From contig CM034300.1 in NCBI GenBank assembly GCA_019925795.1, forward strand, positions 34,149,591-34,213,590: 64,000 nt of DNA, read 5' to 3'. This document shows positions 45,467 through 55,531 of the stretch, piece by piece (positions within the stretch are counted from its first letter, which is position 1; every line of letters starts with the position of its first letter). Both the position numbers and the translations under genes were made by a program. This DNA comes from Dendrobium chrysotoxum. Lineage: Eukaryota; Streptophyta; Magnoliopsida; Asparagales; Orchidaceae. The notes under the pieces are model-generated. The model did not search any database. It worked only from the letters and a program-made list of their open reading frames with translations, and was not told the origin of the DNA.

Positions 45467-45589
45467 GCCACCACAGCCTGCCGAAACCAAGGCTGAAAAA
45501 TCGGGAAAGGAAAAATTTGAAAAAACTAGCTTTTTCTCTCTAGAAAAACCGGAGCTTCTCTCTCTATACTACTTAGGAAAGTTAATTAC
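45467..45589 (-). promoter_or_regulatory. L1 5' UTR
   Basis: About 120 bases between the right target duplication and the ORF1 ATG, rich in GAGAGA and AGCTCC on the element strand. An internal promoter is expected here in a full-length L1; no specific motif can be named. Confidence 0.5.
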
Positions 45590-45602
45590 AAATGTAATGA
45601 TT
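45590..45602. repeat. L1 target-site duplication, right
   Basis: AAATGTAATGATT, identical to 39113-39125. Tat-like LTR sequence continues directly after it. Confidence 0.9.
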
Positions 45603-47713
45603 AAAAGGGTCAAAATTTGACTTTTTGATTAAGATTTTTTTTAAGAAAATTGATATTCTTACTAAATAATTGACCTTTAGATGAGTAATTTGACTTTAAA
45701 TTTGCTGGATTTAGAATTTTCTACATTTAGCTATGAATTTTTGAAGTCTTGACTTGATTTTGACTTATAGTTGACCAAAATGTTGACTTTTTTGTTTTTC
45801 AAATATTTTTGGTGGTTAGACATTTTTAATAAATATTACGTCTTAAATGGAGTTGAATGGCTTTGAGATTGGTCAATTTGAAATTTTTTGGAATTAGTTA
45901 TGATTTTTTAAAGTTTGAGTATTTATTTGAATTATTTAATTTGCTTATTAAGGGTTTTTTATTGGATTTGAATCCAAATGGACTCTAAACTTCTTGAAAT
46001 CACCTCCAATGGTCAGAGATGACATAAGGAGGTGTTCTCAAGTGTTTGAGATTTTTTTGAAATTTTTAATCTTTTTTAATTAATTAAATTTATTAAATAT
46101 TGATTTTCACTTAAAATTAAATTAAACTTAAAATTGAAGTCTAGTCATGGTGCTTTTAATTTTCTCTAATTAAGGATCAAATTATGGTCATTTTAAAATA
46201 GTATTTGTAATTTTTATATTTAAATTTGATTTATTGTAATTTTTAGAAGTTTGAAAGCTTAATTAATAATTTGATCTTAAGTTAATTAATTAAGTAGCTT
46301 AATGATTTTTAAAATTAGTGGGAAATTTTCTTGAGGCTAGGGGATGTCACTAAGTTTAAATGTTTAAAGTTTCATGCCTATTGTAAGTATATTTTAATTT
46401 CTAAAATTAATTTAAATTATCTAAATAAGTCCTTAATTTTTGTCCTTAAGATGTTACTAAGTAGAGTGGATTAAAATCAAAGTTTGAGTAACCCTTGACA
46501 CACATAAATATAACATACAAATATCATAATCAAGTCCTAGATCTAAGAGAGCCTTAAAACTAGGTGTGTGTGCATCCTACACATACAAATCAAGATATGA
46601 CATATTTAATTAGAAGATTAATAATAAACAATTATCAAAAATAATTGCTCATTGATTAATCACCATTCCCCATCAATTCTATTCAAGTAAGCTCAATCAA
46701 TGTTTAAAATTATAAAGAATTTCTCAATACTCAAAGATTTAAAATATATAATTTTAAAATTTAAATTTAAATTTGAAAATAGGTCAATTTTGAACTTTAG
46801 AAAACATAGTTTCAAAATAATTTGAAAATAATTTCATAAAAATTATGAAAAATCAGAGGTAACTCAAAATAAATTTTCTTAAAATTTCAACAAAAATTAT
46901 TTGAGTTAATATTTAATTAAATATTAATTAAATATCATATATATTAATATTAAAAAAAATTATTTAAAATATATTAAGTATTTAATTTTGAAATTAATTT
47001 AAAATAAAATACATAAAATTCTAAAAATTTGAAATATTATACTAAAACTTCTAATTTAATTTAATTTTCTTTGAATTTTTGAAATTTTTATTAATTAAAT
47101 TCATTAAAATAATTAAAAATAATTAATATTTAAAAATTATCTTGAATTCATGTTAAAATAAATATTAAATATCCTCTAGTTTTTTTTAAATATTTTTATA
47201 ATAAAAATTAAAATTTTTGAGCATAAATTAAAATTTAATTAAATGTTAATTAAACATTTAAAAAGTTAAATAACTAAATTTAATTAAAATATATCAAATA
47301 ATTTAAGTTAATCATACATTTTAAAATGTTTAAAATATCTTTTATGATTAATTAAAATATTTAAAATAAAAAATTTTAATTTTTGAAAATAATTATATTA
47401 ATATTAATTAAATAGTAAGATGTTGAAATTTTTTAAGATATTCAAATAAAAATACATTAAATTAAATTAAATTTTTAAAGAATATATTTTTAAACTTTAT
47501 CTCTGAATGTTTAAAATAATTAAAAATAAAGTTTTGAATTTTTTAAAATATTTAAATTAATATTAAAGTAAATATTACTTAAATGTTTAAGTAGTTAAAT
47601 AATTAAAATATTTAAAATAGATTAAATATTTAAATGTAATTTTAATTTTAAATTAAAGTATTTAAATTTTGAATAATTTGACATAAAATATTAATTAAAA
47701 ATTTTTATTTAAC
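45603..47713 (-). repeat. Tat-like LTR copy B, segment 2
   Basis: 45610-45920 matches copy A (32860-33140): TGACTTTTTT, TTAGTTATGATTTTTTAAAG and related words in the same order. 46300-47713 becomes extremely A+T-rich (runs of TTTAAA, AATTAAAT) and lacks a counterpart in copy A. No coding signal. Confidence 0.5.
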
Positions 47714-47727
47714 TTGAATTCTATTTA
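47714..47727. repeat. RTE target-site duplication, left
   Basis: TTGAATTCTATTTA, repeated exactly at 48875-48888. It delimits the RTE LINE and lies in A+T-rich LTR sequence. Confidence 0.9.
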
Positions 47728-48874
47728 TAGAGAAGCCATGCATTTATTAAGAGGTTTGATGGAGAAATATAGAGAGAATAAGGAGGATTTACATATGATA
47801 TTTATTGATTTAGAAAAAGCATATGATAAAGTTCCAAGAGAAGTGCTATGGAGATTTCTTGAAAAGAAAGGAGTTAATAATGCATATATTCAAATCATTG
47901 AAGATATGTATGTAAGAGCTATTTCTTGTGTTCAAACACAAGGTGGTTTGACAAAGTATTTCCCTATTTTGGTTGGATTACATCAAGGACCGGCCTTAAG
48001 CCCATCTCTTTTTGCTTTAGTCATGGATGTTCTCACTAGACATTTGCAAGAGGATGAACCTTAGTGTATGCTTTTTGCTTATGATATTCTTCTTGTTGAT
48101 AAAACTAGAGAGGGAGTTGAAGGTAAACATGAATTATGGAGGTCACCCTTAGAGTCTAAAGGTTTTCGTTTGAGTAGATCTAAAACGGAATATATGGAGT
48201 GTAATTTTAGTAATAATAGACCTAGTGAGGAGATTGTGACTTTGGGCCATCAAGTCATTAATAAGAGTACACATTTTATATATCTTGGATATATTATTTA
48301 GAGTGATGGTGAAATAGATGGGGATATTATCAGTAGAATTCAGGTTGGATGGTTGAAGTGGAGGAATGCATCGGGCTTATTGTGTGATAGAAAAGTACTC
48401 CTCAAACTTAAGGGAAAATTATATAAGATGGTGGTGAGACCTGCAATGCTTTATGGTGCTGAATGTTGGCCATTAAAAGAGAAGCATAATACTAAGTTAA
48501 GTATTACATAAATGAGGATGCTCAGGTGGATGAGTGGCTTTACCCTTAGAGATAGGTTACAATATGAGCATACACGTGATAAGGTTTGAGTAGCTCCAGT
48601 GGAAGATAAGATTAGAGAGAGTTGCCTTAGATGGTTTAGTCACATAAAATGGTGGCCTCCCGATGACTCGGTTAGGAAAGTAGAGGTGTTAGATTTTACT
48701 TATGTTAAGAAAGGTAGAGGTAGACCTAAAAAGACTTGGTTAGAAAATATTAGAAATAATATTTCTTTATTAGATTTAAACGAGAATTTGACTTTTAACA
48801 GGACACAATGGAGAAAAAGGATTCATGTAGCTGACCCCACGTAGTGGGATAAAGGCTTGATGTTGATGTTTTTG
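47728..48874 (+). mobile_element. 5'-truncated RTE-type LINE
   Basis: A 1147-bp insertion between perfect 14-bp repeats. It begins inside the RT (HMIFIDLEKAYDKVPREVLW), continues with GLHQGPALSPSLFALVMD and, after a TAG at 48062, MLFAYDILLVDKT (FADD changed to FAYD), then SKGFRLSRSKTEYMEC and YLGYII. The last part (RIRESCLRWFSHIKWW-like, RGRPKKTW, WRKRIHVADPT) is the RTE C-terminus. It ends ACGTAGTGGGATAAAGGCTTGATGTTGATG, an RTE-type tail with TTG-rich repeats and no poly(A). The phrases are those of the widespread plant RTE family. Confidence 0.93.
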
Positions 48875-48888
48875 TTGAATTCTATTTA
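48875..48888. repeat. RTE target-site duplication, right
   Basis: TTGAATTCTATTTA, identical to 47714-47727. Confidence 0.9.
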
Positions 48889-49570
48889 AATTATTTAAAA
48901 TTATAAACATTTTTAAAAATATTTAAAGATGAATAATTTCAAAATAATATTAATAAAAATTATAATATTTTTGAAAAGTTTTTTTTTTAAATTTGAAATG
49001 ATTTATGATTAATTTTCCAAGAGTTTTAAGAAAATTATTTGACATTATCTTAATCAATATTTATTAAATAGTTAAATATTTAAATTTTTATAACTATTTA
49101 AATATATATATATTATTTTAAAATACATTGAAATTTGAAAATTTAAATATAAAATATAAATAATTACTGATTAAATTGGAATTTTAATAATAATAATTTT
49201 TGAATATTTTAATAATTAAATGTATTTAATATAATTAAATTTAATTAATTTTGAAATTAATTTAAAAATTAAATTATTATAAGTTTCAAAATATTTTCTA
49301 AAAATTAGAGATAGTTTTAAAACATTTTATTTAAATTTTGAAGACATTTAAATTATTTTTAATTAGATATTAATTAAAAATATTGAATAGTTAATATTTA
49401 AGGTAACTTAAAATATATAAGATATTTTAAATTAATATTAATTTTAAATTAAAGTATTTAATTTTCTAAGAAATTTGATATACTATACTTATTTTTAGGA
49501 TTAATATTTAATTTTTAATGAATAAAGTAAGTTCTTTTAATTAAAAATGGATTTAAAATTAATTAATATT
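48889..49570 (-). repeat. Tat-like LTR copy B, A+T-rich segment
   Basis: Continuation of the same very A+T-rich DNA as before the RTE insertion. It has no ORF and no clear period. It is adjacent to the more G+C-rich block at 49585. Confidence 0.45.
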
Positions 49571-50840
49571 AATTAAAATGAAATCAACAGCGCAGTCGGC
49601 ACCGACCGCGGAGGGACACGTATCGTGCCAGGATTTGTCGCTCTGAACCGTGACTAATCATTGGCAATGATTGTGTCGTCGCATAATCCTTGCCAGTGAT
49701 TTAACGGTGGCATGTACGATGCGATTTTACTTAACCATGTTAGCGTGCTTGTCCCACCGTCAGATCTTCCATGTTTTAAAATGGATGGTTGAGATGCAGC
49801 CTGACGGCAAGATTGACCTTAGGATTGAATGCACGGTTAATGAAAATTATAGATGACTTGATCTGGACCTTTGATCGTGCGATAAACGGTCTAGAAAACA
49901 TGCATCATACACACGTTACGAAAGAACCCTAGGATGTGTTTTCATCTCATTCTCTCGATCTGATTAACCAAACTCAATAAAACTTTAAACATAGATTCAA
50001 TATTTGAACAGAAATTATGGGGGCATAGTTTTATAACTTATTTACTTTTCTAAAAGCTATTTTGCATTAAGTTTATAACATAAGGTTTGAGTTTTAAGAG
50101 AATCTAACCATTCATTTTGAGGGATTTTGGACTCTTTGAAATTGTGGTCTCCCTATTCTTAAATCTCTTGAAGAACACATAGTTTGAAATGCGTTGGATC
50201 TGGAGTTCTTCTAACTTGACAAATTTTGACCTTGGTTTGCTAGAGAGTTTACCGCCGGTGACTTCTGAAGGCTAGATTTGGGTGGGTTGGATAGGGAGGA
50301 CTATGGGGAGCTTGAATGAACTAGAGACTGGGCTTGAAAGGCTGAGAGTGGAGAGAGAGGGTTCAAGTGAGAATGATGGATCTTTTGAGGGTTTTGCCCT
50401 ATTCAAACCTCCTAACCAATCTTGGATGACTGGGATTGATTCAGGGGCTTCTTAGATGCTCAACACCTGGCATGGGGTTGTTAGGAGCAGGGAATCAAAG
50501 GACTATAAGGACAAGTAGTGTTGAAAGGCTCCTTTGGTCCCCACTATTACATGGGAGTGATCTAAGCCATTTGATCTTAAATTAAAGGTTATAAAACTTC
50601 TTAAGAATGTTCTAAAGACTACATAGGTTCGTTGGAATGATAAGGAATAGAAGGGATTAGCTTTAGGAGGTTATTTGATCACTTTTGATCCCTTTACTTG
50701 CTTGTTTACCACGTTCATTAGTCAACAAGCATGTGGACTATTGAGGTGGCATGAGGTAGGTCTTAAGCTGGCTTGGAAGGAGATATGAAGCCATGGAGTT
50801 AGAATTTGAATAGGTATATGGGATTTTGAGTGGATTTGAC
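49571..50840 (-). repeat. Tat-like LTR copy B, conserved block
   Basis: 49585-49830 is noticeably richer in G+C (GCAGTCGGCACCGACCGCGG; ACCGTCAGATC) and corresponds to 34180-34460 in copy A. It contains the palindrome AATCATTGGCAATGATT (49657-49673). 50100-50450 parallels 34550-34800. If the LTR runs on the minus strand this may be U3 or R. The short frame 49671-49856 has no domain. Confidence 0.45.
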
Positions 50841-51655
50841 CAAGTCAAAGTGAATTGACTTAGTCAAATTGACCATGGCTTGACTCCATGCAAGTTTGGA
50901 AACATTCAAAGCATCAAATAGGATAGGTTTTGAGGATTTTTAACGGAGTAAATTTGGAGCTCAAATGAAAAAAAATATATGGGATATATAGTTTGACCAT
51001 AGTTTGAGGTTTGACCAAGTCAAACCAAGATAATTTGACTTCAAATAAATTTGAATGTATTTGAATCACTCATTGAGGTGAGCTTGAGGGTTTAGAGGAT
51101 TTGATAAGGTTAAATGGGCTGGATTGACCCATTTAAACCCTTAAGGGGCTATTAGGTAAACCTAGCTTCACTTGGTCAACCAGGTTGACCCATGGCTTGT
51201 GTCAAGGTCAAACAGAATTCAAATGATAAATGGGGTATGTAGAGGTGATTTTAGGGTTTAGAATGGTCTAAATGGTCATACTAACCATTTAGACCCTTAA
51301 TGGGCCAGTAGGTCAACATAGGTTGACTTGGTTAAATAGGTTAACCCAGGAGTTGGGTCTAGGCTCAACAAGTTTGAAATGATATTTCGAGTCTATTAAA
51401 GGTGTTCCCAAGGTCTAGGTTGATCATTTAAATCGAAATGATCATTTGGACCCTTAAGGGGCTAGTGGGTCAACCCTGGTTGACTTGGTCAACCAAGTCG
51501 ACCCAAGATCTAGGTTTGGGTTGAATAGGTTTGAAATGATATTTGGAGACTAGTGGAGGTGGTCCCCTGGACCGGATTGATCATTTCACTAAAAATGACC
51601 TATTAGTCACTTAACGGGTATTTAGGTCAACCCTAGTTGACTTGGACAACTAGGT
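50841..51655 (-). repeat. 157-bp tandem repeat with GGTTGACTTGGTCAACC palindromes
   Basis: Units carrying CCCTTAAGGGGCTAGTGGGTC and then GGTTGACTTGGTCAACCAAG recur at 51141, 51297, 51455 and 51611 (spacings 156, 158, 156), with an older unit before 51000. Each contains the near-palindrome GTTGAC.TGGTCAAC. It is cut in the last unit by the second L1 at about 51656. Part of Tat-like LTR copy B. Confidence 0.75.
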
Positions 51656-52484
51656 TGTATGGGAATGTCTTTTCATGAGAGGAGGAGTTTGTGGGATAAG
51701 CTTGAGAAGTGTGTGGTGGGTAGTATCCCGTCCATTGTGGGAGGGAATTCAGTTGCATTTTATGCAAGGAAGAGAAAAAAGGGGGAAAGAGGTTTCTTTT
51801 TTCCAAAGGGCCTAAAGAAATGAAGTTTTTTATGGCTAATAATGATTTTTATGATGTAGGGATTGTTGGACCAAGATATACTTGGTGTAACAACAAGGAA
51901 GGTGTAACAAGAATTTGGAAAGACTTGATAGGTTCTTGTTAAATTCTGCAGCTTTACAAATGGTTCCGTTGGCAAAGATCAGACATCTTGTAAGGGTGGC
52001 TTCTGATCATAGTCCTATAGTATTCAAATTGGGAGAAAAGCATTATAATCAGTCCAATATTATCAGATTTGAAGAAACTTGGAGGTCTTATCCGACAGCT
52101 TGGAGTATTGTGCTAAAGTCTTGGAGGAAAGCTAATTTTGGTAATGATGTGGACGTCTTGCATAGGAAGCTTTGAAGAACTCTAAAGGCACTGTTCTTTT
52201 GGAATAAGAATAAGTGTAAAGATTTGTGCTTGTTGAGGGAAGAGCTAAAGAAGGAAATTTTTGAGCTATAACGGGAGGAATCCATGGAAGAAGGTATTAC
52301 TTTGGAAAAGTTAAATCTTCTTTGGAGCAAGGTGCATGATCTAAATGTTACTTTAAGAAGGTTATCTACTTGGTGGAATCAAATGGCTAAGGCTAAGTGG
52401 CATGAGGAAGGGGATACCAACTCTAAGTTTTTTGACAACTTTGCTTCAGCAAGGAGGAATGGGAATTTTATAAGAAAAATTTAA
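51656..52484 (+). pseudogene. L1 ORF2 endonuclease fragment
   Basis: 51690-51760 reads HERRSLWDKLEKCVVGSIPS, then IVGGNS where GGDFN is expected. 51860-51915 gives VGIVGPRYTWCNNKE, and 51915-52175 gives ERLDRFLLNSAAL and RVASDHSPIVFKL. 52284-52484 is the linker before RT (LSTWWNQMAKAKWHEEGDTNSKFF). At least three frame changes are needed to connect these pieces. Confidence 0.8.
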
Positions 52485-53970
52485 GATGAAGAGAATAATG
52501 TGTTTGAGGAGTTTGAATAGATTGAAGATATTTTTCTAAAGTTTTTTTATGAAGAAGTAGAAAGCTAGAGATTGCAAGCTAATTGATTGGCCTTTGATTA
52601 CTAAAAATCAGATGTTAACAACTTTAGACAGGAACATTTTGAATGCTGAATTAACCCAGGAAGAATTTACAGATGTTGTTTTTCAATAAGGAAATAAAAA
52701 ATCACCCGGCTTGGATGGGATTACATCTTCCTTTTTCATGTTTTATTGGAGCATTGTGAAAGAACCTACTTGGAAAGCTATTGATGGTTTCTTTAAAATT
52801 GGAGTTATGCATGAGGAGTGGAAAGACACTTTAATTATGTTAATCCCTAAGGTGAAGAATCTGGTTGTACCATCCAATTATAGACCAATAAGTCTTTGTC
52901 AAACTACTTACAAGTTTGTTGTAACTATGATGGTCAATAGATTGAAAAGATGTATCTCTAAGATAATTTTTGAAGAACAAGTGGCATTTATTCAGGGTAG
53001 ATCCATGTCAGAACATTGTTTATTAGCTCATGAGATCTTCAACAAGTTTAGGATCTCTATGAATAAAAACGGAATGATGGTGGTGAAGCTGGATATGGAG
53101 CAGGCATATGATAGCATGGGATAGCCAACATTGCAACAAATTTTAAAATGGTATAGTTTTACCTCTAAGTTCTTCAACCTCATAATGGAATGTGTGATGA
53201 ATGCTAGGTTCTCTATTTTTTTGAGTGGAAAAAATTCAAAATGGATCAATGCAAAGAGTAGTTTTTGGCAGGGGTGTCCATTATCACTATAGTTGTTTAT
53301 CATGTGTTCTCAACTTTTATCCAATGTAATTAACCAAAGGGGCCAAGAGTTGGGTGTTCATTTGTCATCGAGAAGCCAAAAGATCACACATCTTCTCTAT
53401 GTGAATGATGTGCAAGTATTTGCTCAAGCATCAACAGGAGTAGCTAGAATATTGAAGGCCATTGTTACGGATTTTTGTGGATGGATGGGACAACGGGTCA
53501 ATACCAACAAGTCTCAGATCATGTTTGGTAAGGTTGTTAGATGAACCGTAAAGAATAGAGTTGCTAGAAGATTGGGTTTTAAACTAGTGAAGAAGATGCA
53601 TTACTTGGGAATTAAAATAGTAATGAGAAGATTGGGAATGGTAGATTTCCAAGGTCTGTTAGATCATGTTTTGGAAAGGCTTAATGCTTGGGGAAATAAG
53701 CTTTTATCTATGGTAGGAAGAATTACTCTTGCCAAGTCTTCTTTGTTATCATTGCCAAATTTTTTGATGACACATTGTTTGGTTCGCAAGAGATTGTTGC
53801 ATGAGCAGGATAAATTATGTAGGGATTTCATTTGGCACAAACCTAATCGGATACAATTATTACATTATGTAGCTTGGGATGATATATGCAAACCGAGAAA
53901 TGCTAGAGGATTGGGGTTGCACTCTGATGCCCTTAGAGTTGGCCCACTAAAAGCAAGGTTGGCATGAAAT
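52485..53970 (+). pseudogene. L1 ORF2 reverse transcriptase fragment
   Basis: 52690-53124 has SPGLDGITSSFF, LIPKVKN, NYRPISLCQTTYKF, IQGRSMSEH and motif A VVKLDMEQAYDS, then a stop. 53265-53290 keeps WQGCPLSL near motif B. Motif C at about 53390 reads LLYVNDVQVF, so the FADD pair is lost. 53572-53967 continues with KMHYLGIKIVMRR and VGRITLAKSSLLSLPNF. The enzyme cannot be active. Confidence 0.85.
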
Positions 53971-54951
53971 TTCATCTAAAATCTAGATTCTTTACTCCAT
54001 AAGAATATGGTTGCTAAGTATGGTGATAACATTTTCAAGGGAGAATGCTAGAAAAGTGCTTCAATTGAGTGGAAAATTTTGGTAGATGGTGGAAAACATC
54101 TTAAACCCATTGTTAAATGGAAAGTGGTTAATGGTAATAGAATTAATGTTGTGAAAGACATTTGGCTTCTAGATAAATGCTTTAATACTTGGCCAACCTT
54201 TGCTGATTATGTGGGTTTGGAAGGAGTGATGCTTCACCAATTTATATCCAGTGATGGTAGCTGGAACGTAATGGAGCTTCAACATTATTTCCATAGTGAT
54301 CTCATTATGTTGATTTTGCAGATTCCTACCAGTTCCACCATGGATGATGATAAAGTGGAAGTTATGTTCCAGCATTCGGGAAGATCCATCTCTACTATGT
54401 TGTATGAAAAAGTAATTAAATGCAGCTTCAAAGAAGATGATTATGGATATTCTAAATGGCTAAGGAAGTTGAAACTCAATTCGAGAGTGAAATTATTTTG
54501 GTGGAGGTTGAGCAAGCATACTATTCCATCAAATCATTTTTTTAAATATAGAAAACTATGTTATGATGACTTATGTGCTAGAGGGTGTCAAGAAGTGGAA
54601 ACTTATGCTCACATTGTAGTTAAGTGTAAATTTTTGATAGAGATTATTCTAAAGCTGAGAGATTGGGGCTTTAGCATTCCAATTTTTCATTCTTTGGAAA
54701 GCTGTTTGAAGGAACTTAGAAGTCTTTCATTTCAGTATTCTAACAAAGTGAATATGTATTGTACAATAGTTTTCTTATCCTGGAAGAACCAAAATGAAGT
54801 AAAACATGGAAAGCTTGCTCTTTCAAGTTCAGTGGTTGCATCCAATGTTCTGTGTACAGCCATGATACAATCAAGTCTAATGCTAGATAACTGGGGTGTT
54901 AATCTCCTTAGGGAGAATCATAATGCTTGGCACCCTCCAACGTTAGATTAG
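53971..54951 (+). pseudogene. L1 ORF2 zf-RVT region
   Basis: The longest open stretch of this element (290 residues from 54079): WKVVNGNRINVVKDIWLLD, then WLRKLKLNSRVKLFWWRLSK and CQEVETYAHIVVKCKF. It matches the corresponding region of the first L1 (TRWRIFNGDKV; RPQVDVFWWHL). Confidence 0.8.
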
Positions 54952-55398
54952 ATTAATAAAGGAAGGCTTCTTCTTGCTTTTGGGAAGAAAAGAATTCATT
55001 GGAATGTGGCACAACTCGAGTTCGAGGCGATATTAGCAATAAGGGAGTTTATTTAAAGTTGGATGATGGATAAAAAAGGAGTAATAATTGAAGGTGATAA
55101 TATTAACATTATCAACTTCATCCATGATTCAATGAAGAAATCAAAGTGGCAATTGGAAAATTGGGTGGCAAAGGACTTATTCTTTCTAAATGATTTCAAA
55201 AAGGTCATTTTTCATCATGTTAATAGAGATTATAACAAGGTAGTGGATTTATGTGCTACTTTGGCTTTAGAAGATAGTTTTCTTTTTGATAGTTTTTCTT
55301 TTTGTAACATTCCTTCTTCTTTGTGTAGCGTGTTAACTAAGAAATGTAATCCTTTTATTACTTATAATTAGTTTTCTATCTAGTGCAATTTGCAACTT
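54952..55398 (+). pseudogene. L1 ORF2 RNase H fragment
   Basis: It reads LLLAFGKKRIHWNVAQLEFEA, AILAIREFI, a stop, then VIIEGDNINIINFIH and YNKVVDLCATLAL. The E and central D boxes are kept; the first D box is missing. The frame ends at 55369, followed by a short 3' UTR and the A run. Confidence 0.75.
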
Positions 55399-55410
55399 TA
55401 AAAAAAATAT

Positions 55411-55531
55411 ATATATATAGCAGAATGAAGTTCTACTGCATATATTGGCGTTGACTGAATTAAAAGGCCAAGTCTAGAATTTTGTTTCTAAGAGAAGGAA
55501 AAACCTAAGCAATCAAGTTTGAATTGATCCT
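55411..55531. other. Junction between L1 tail and Tat 3' UTR
   Basis: A TA run (55409-55419), then a small inverted repeat GCAGAATGAAGTTCTACTGC (55421-55440). No gene. The Tat LTR copy B should connect here to the 3' UTR repeats, but the joining sequence is not recognisable. Confidence 0.35.

Larger units (their letters stand above)
39126..45589 (-). mobile_element. Near full-length L1-type LINE (inactive)
   Basis: A 6.46-kb minus-strand element bounded by a perfect 13-bp target duplication, with a short poly(A) (T run) at 39126. ORF1 (DUF4283 plus zinc knuckle) starts about 120 bases inside the right edge. ORF2 has endonuclease, RT, a zf-RVT region and RNase H. Only a few lesions are visible: a frame excursion in ORF1, and in ORF2 three stops and one frameshift plus a changed RT active site. 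It is the best preserved element here by reading frame and probably one of the youngest. Confidence 0.93.
51656..55410 (+). mobile_element. Second L1-type LINE, 5'-truncated and decayed
   Basis: A plus-strand element starting within the endonuclease and ending in an A run at 55399-55408 followed by TATATATATA. It shares many phrases with the L1 at 39126-45589 (PKYTWCNNK-like, RVASDHSPI, GRSMSEH, LDMEQAYDS), so both belong to one lineage. ORF1 is missing. There are many frame breaks and no target duplication that I can find, so it is older or was rearranged at one end. Confidence 0.85.

Noticed and set aside
45054..45620. 188-residue plus-strand ORF over L1 ORF1
   Set aside because: Antisense shadow of the ORF1 N-terminus; no domain.
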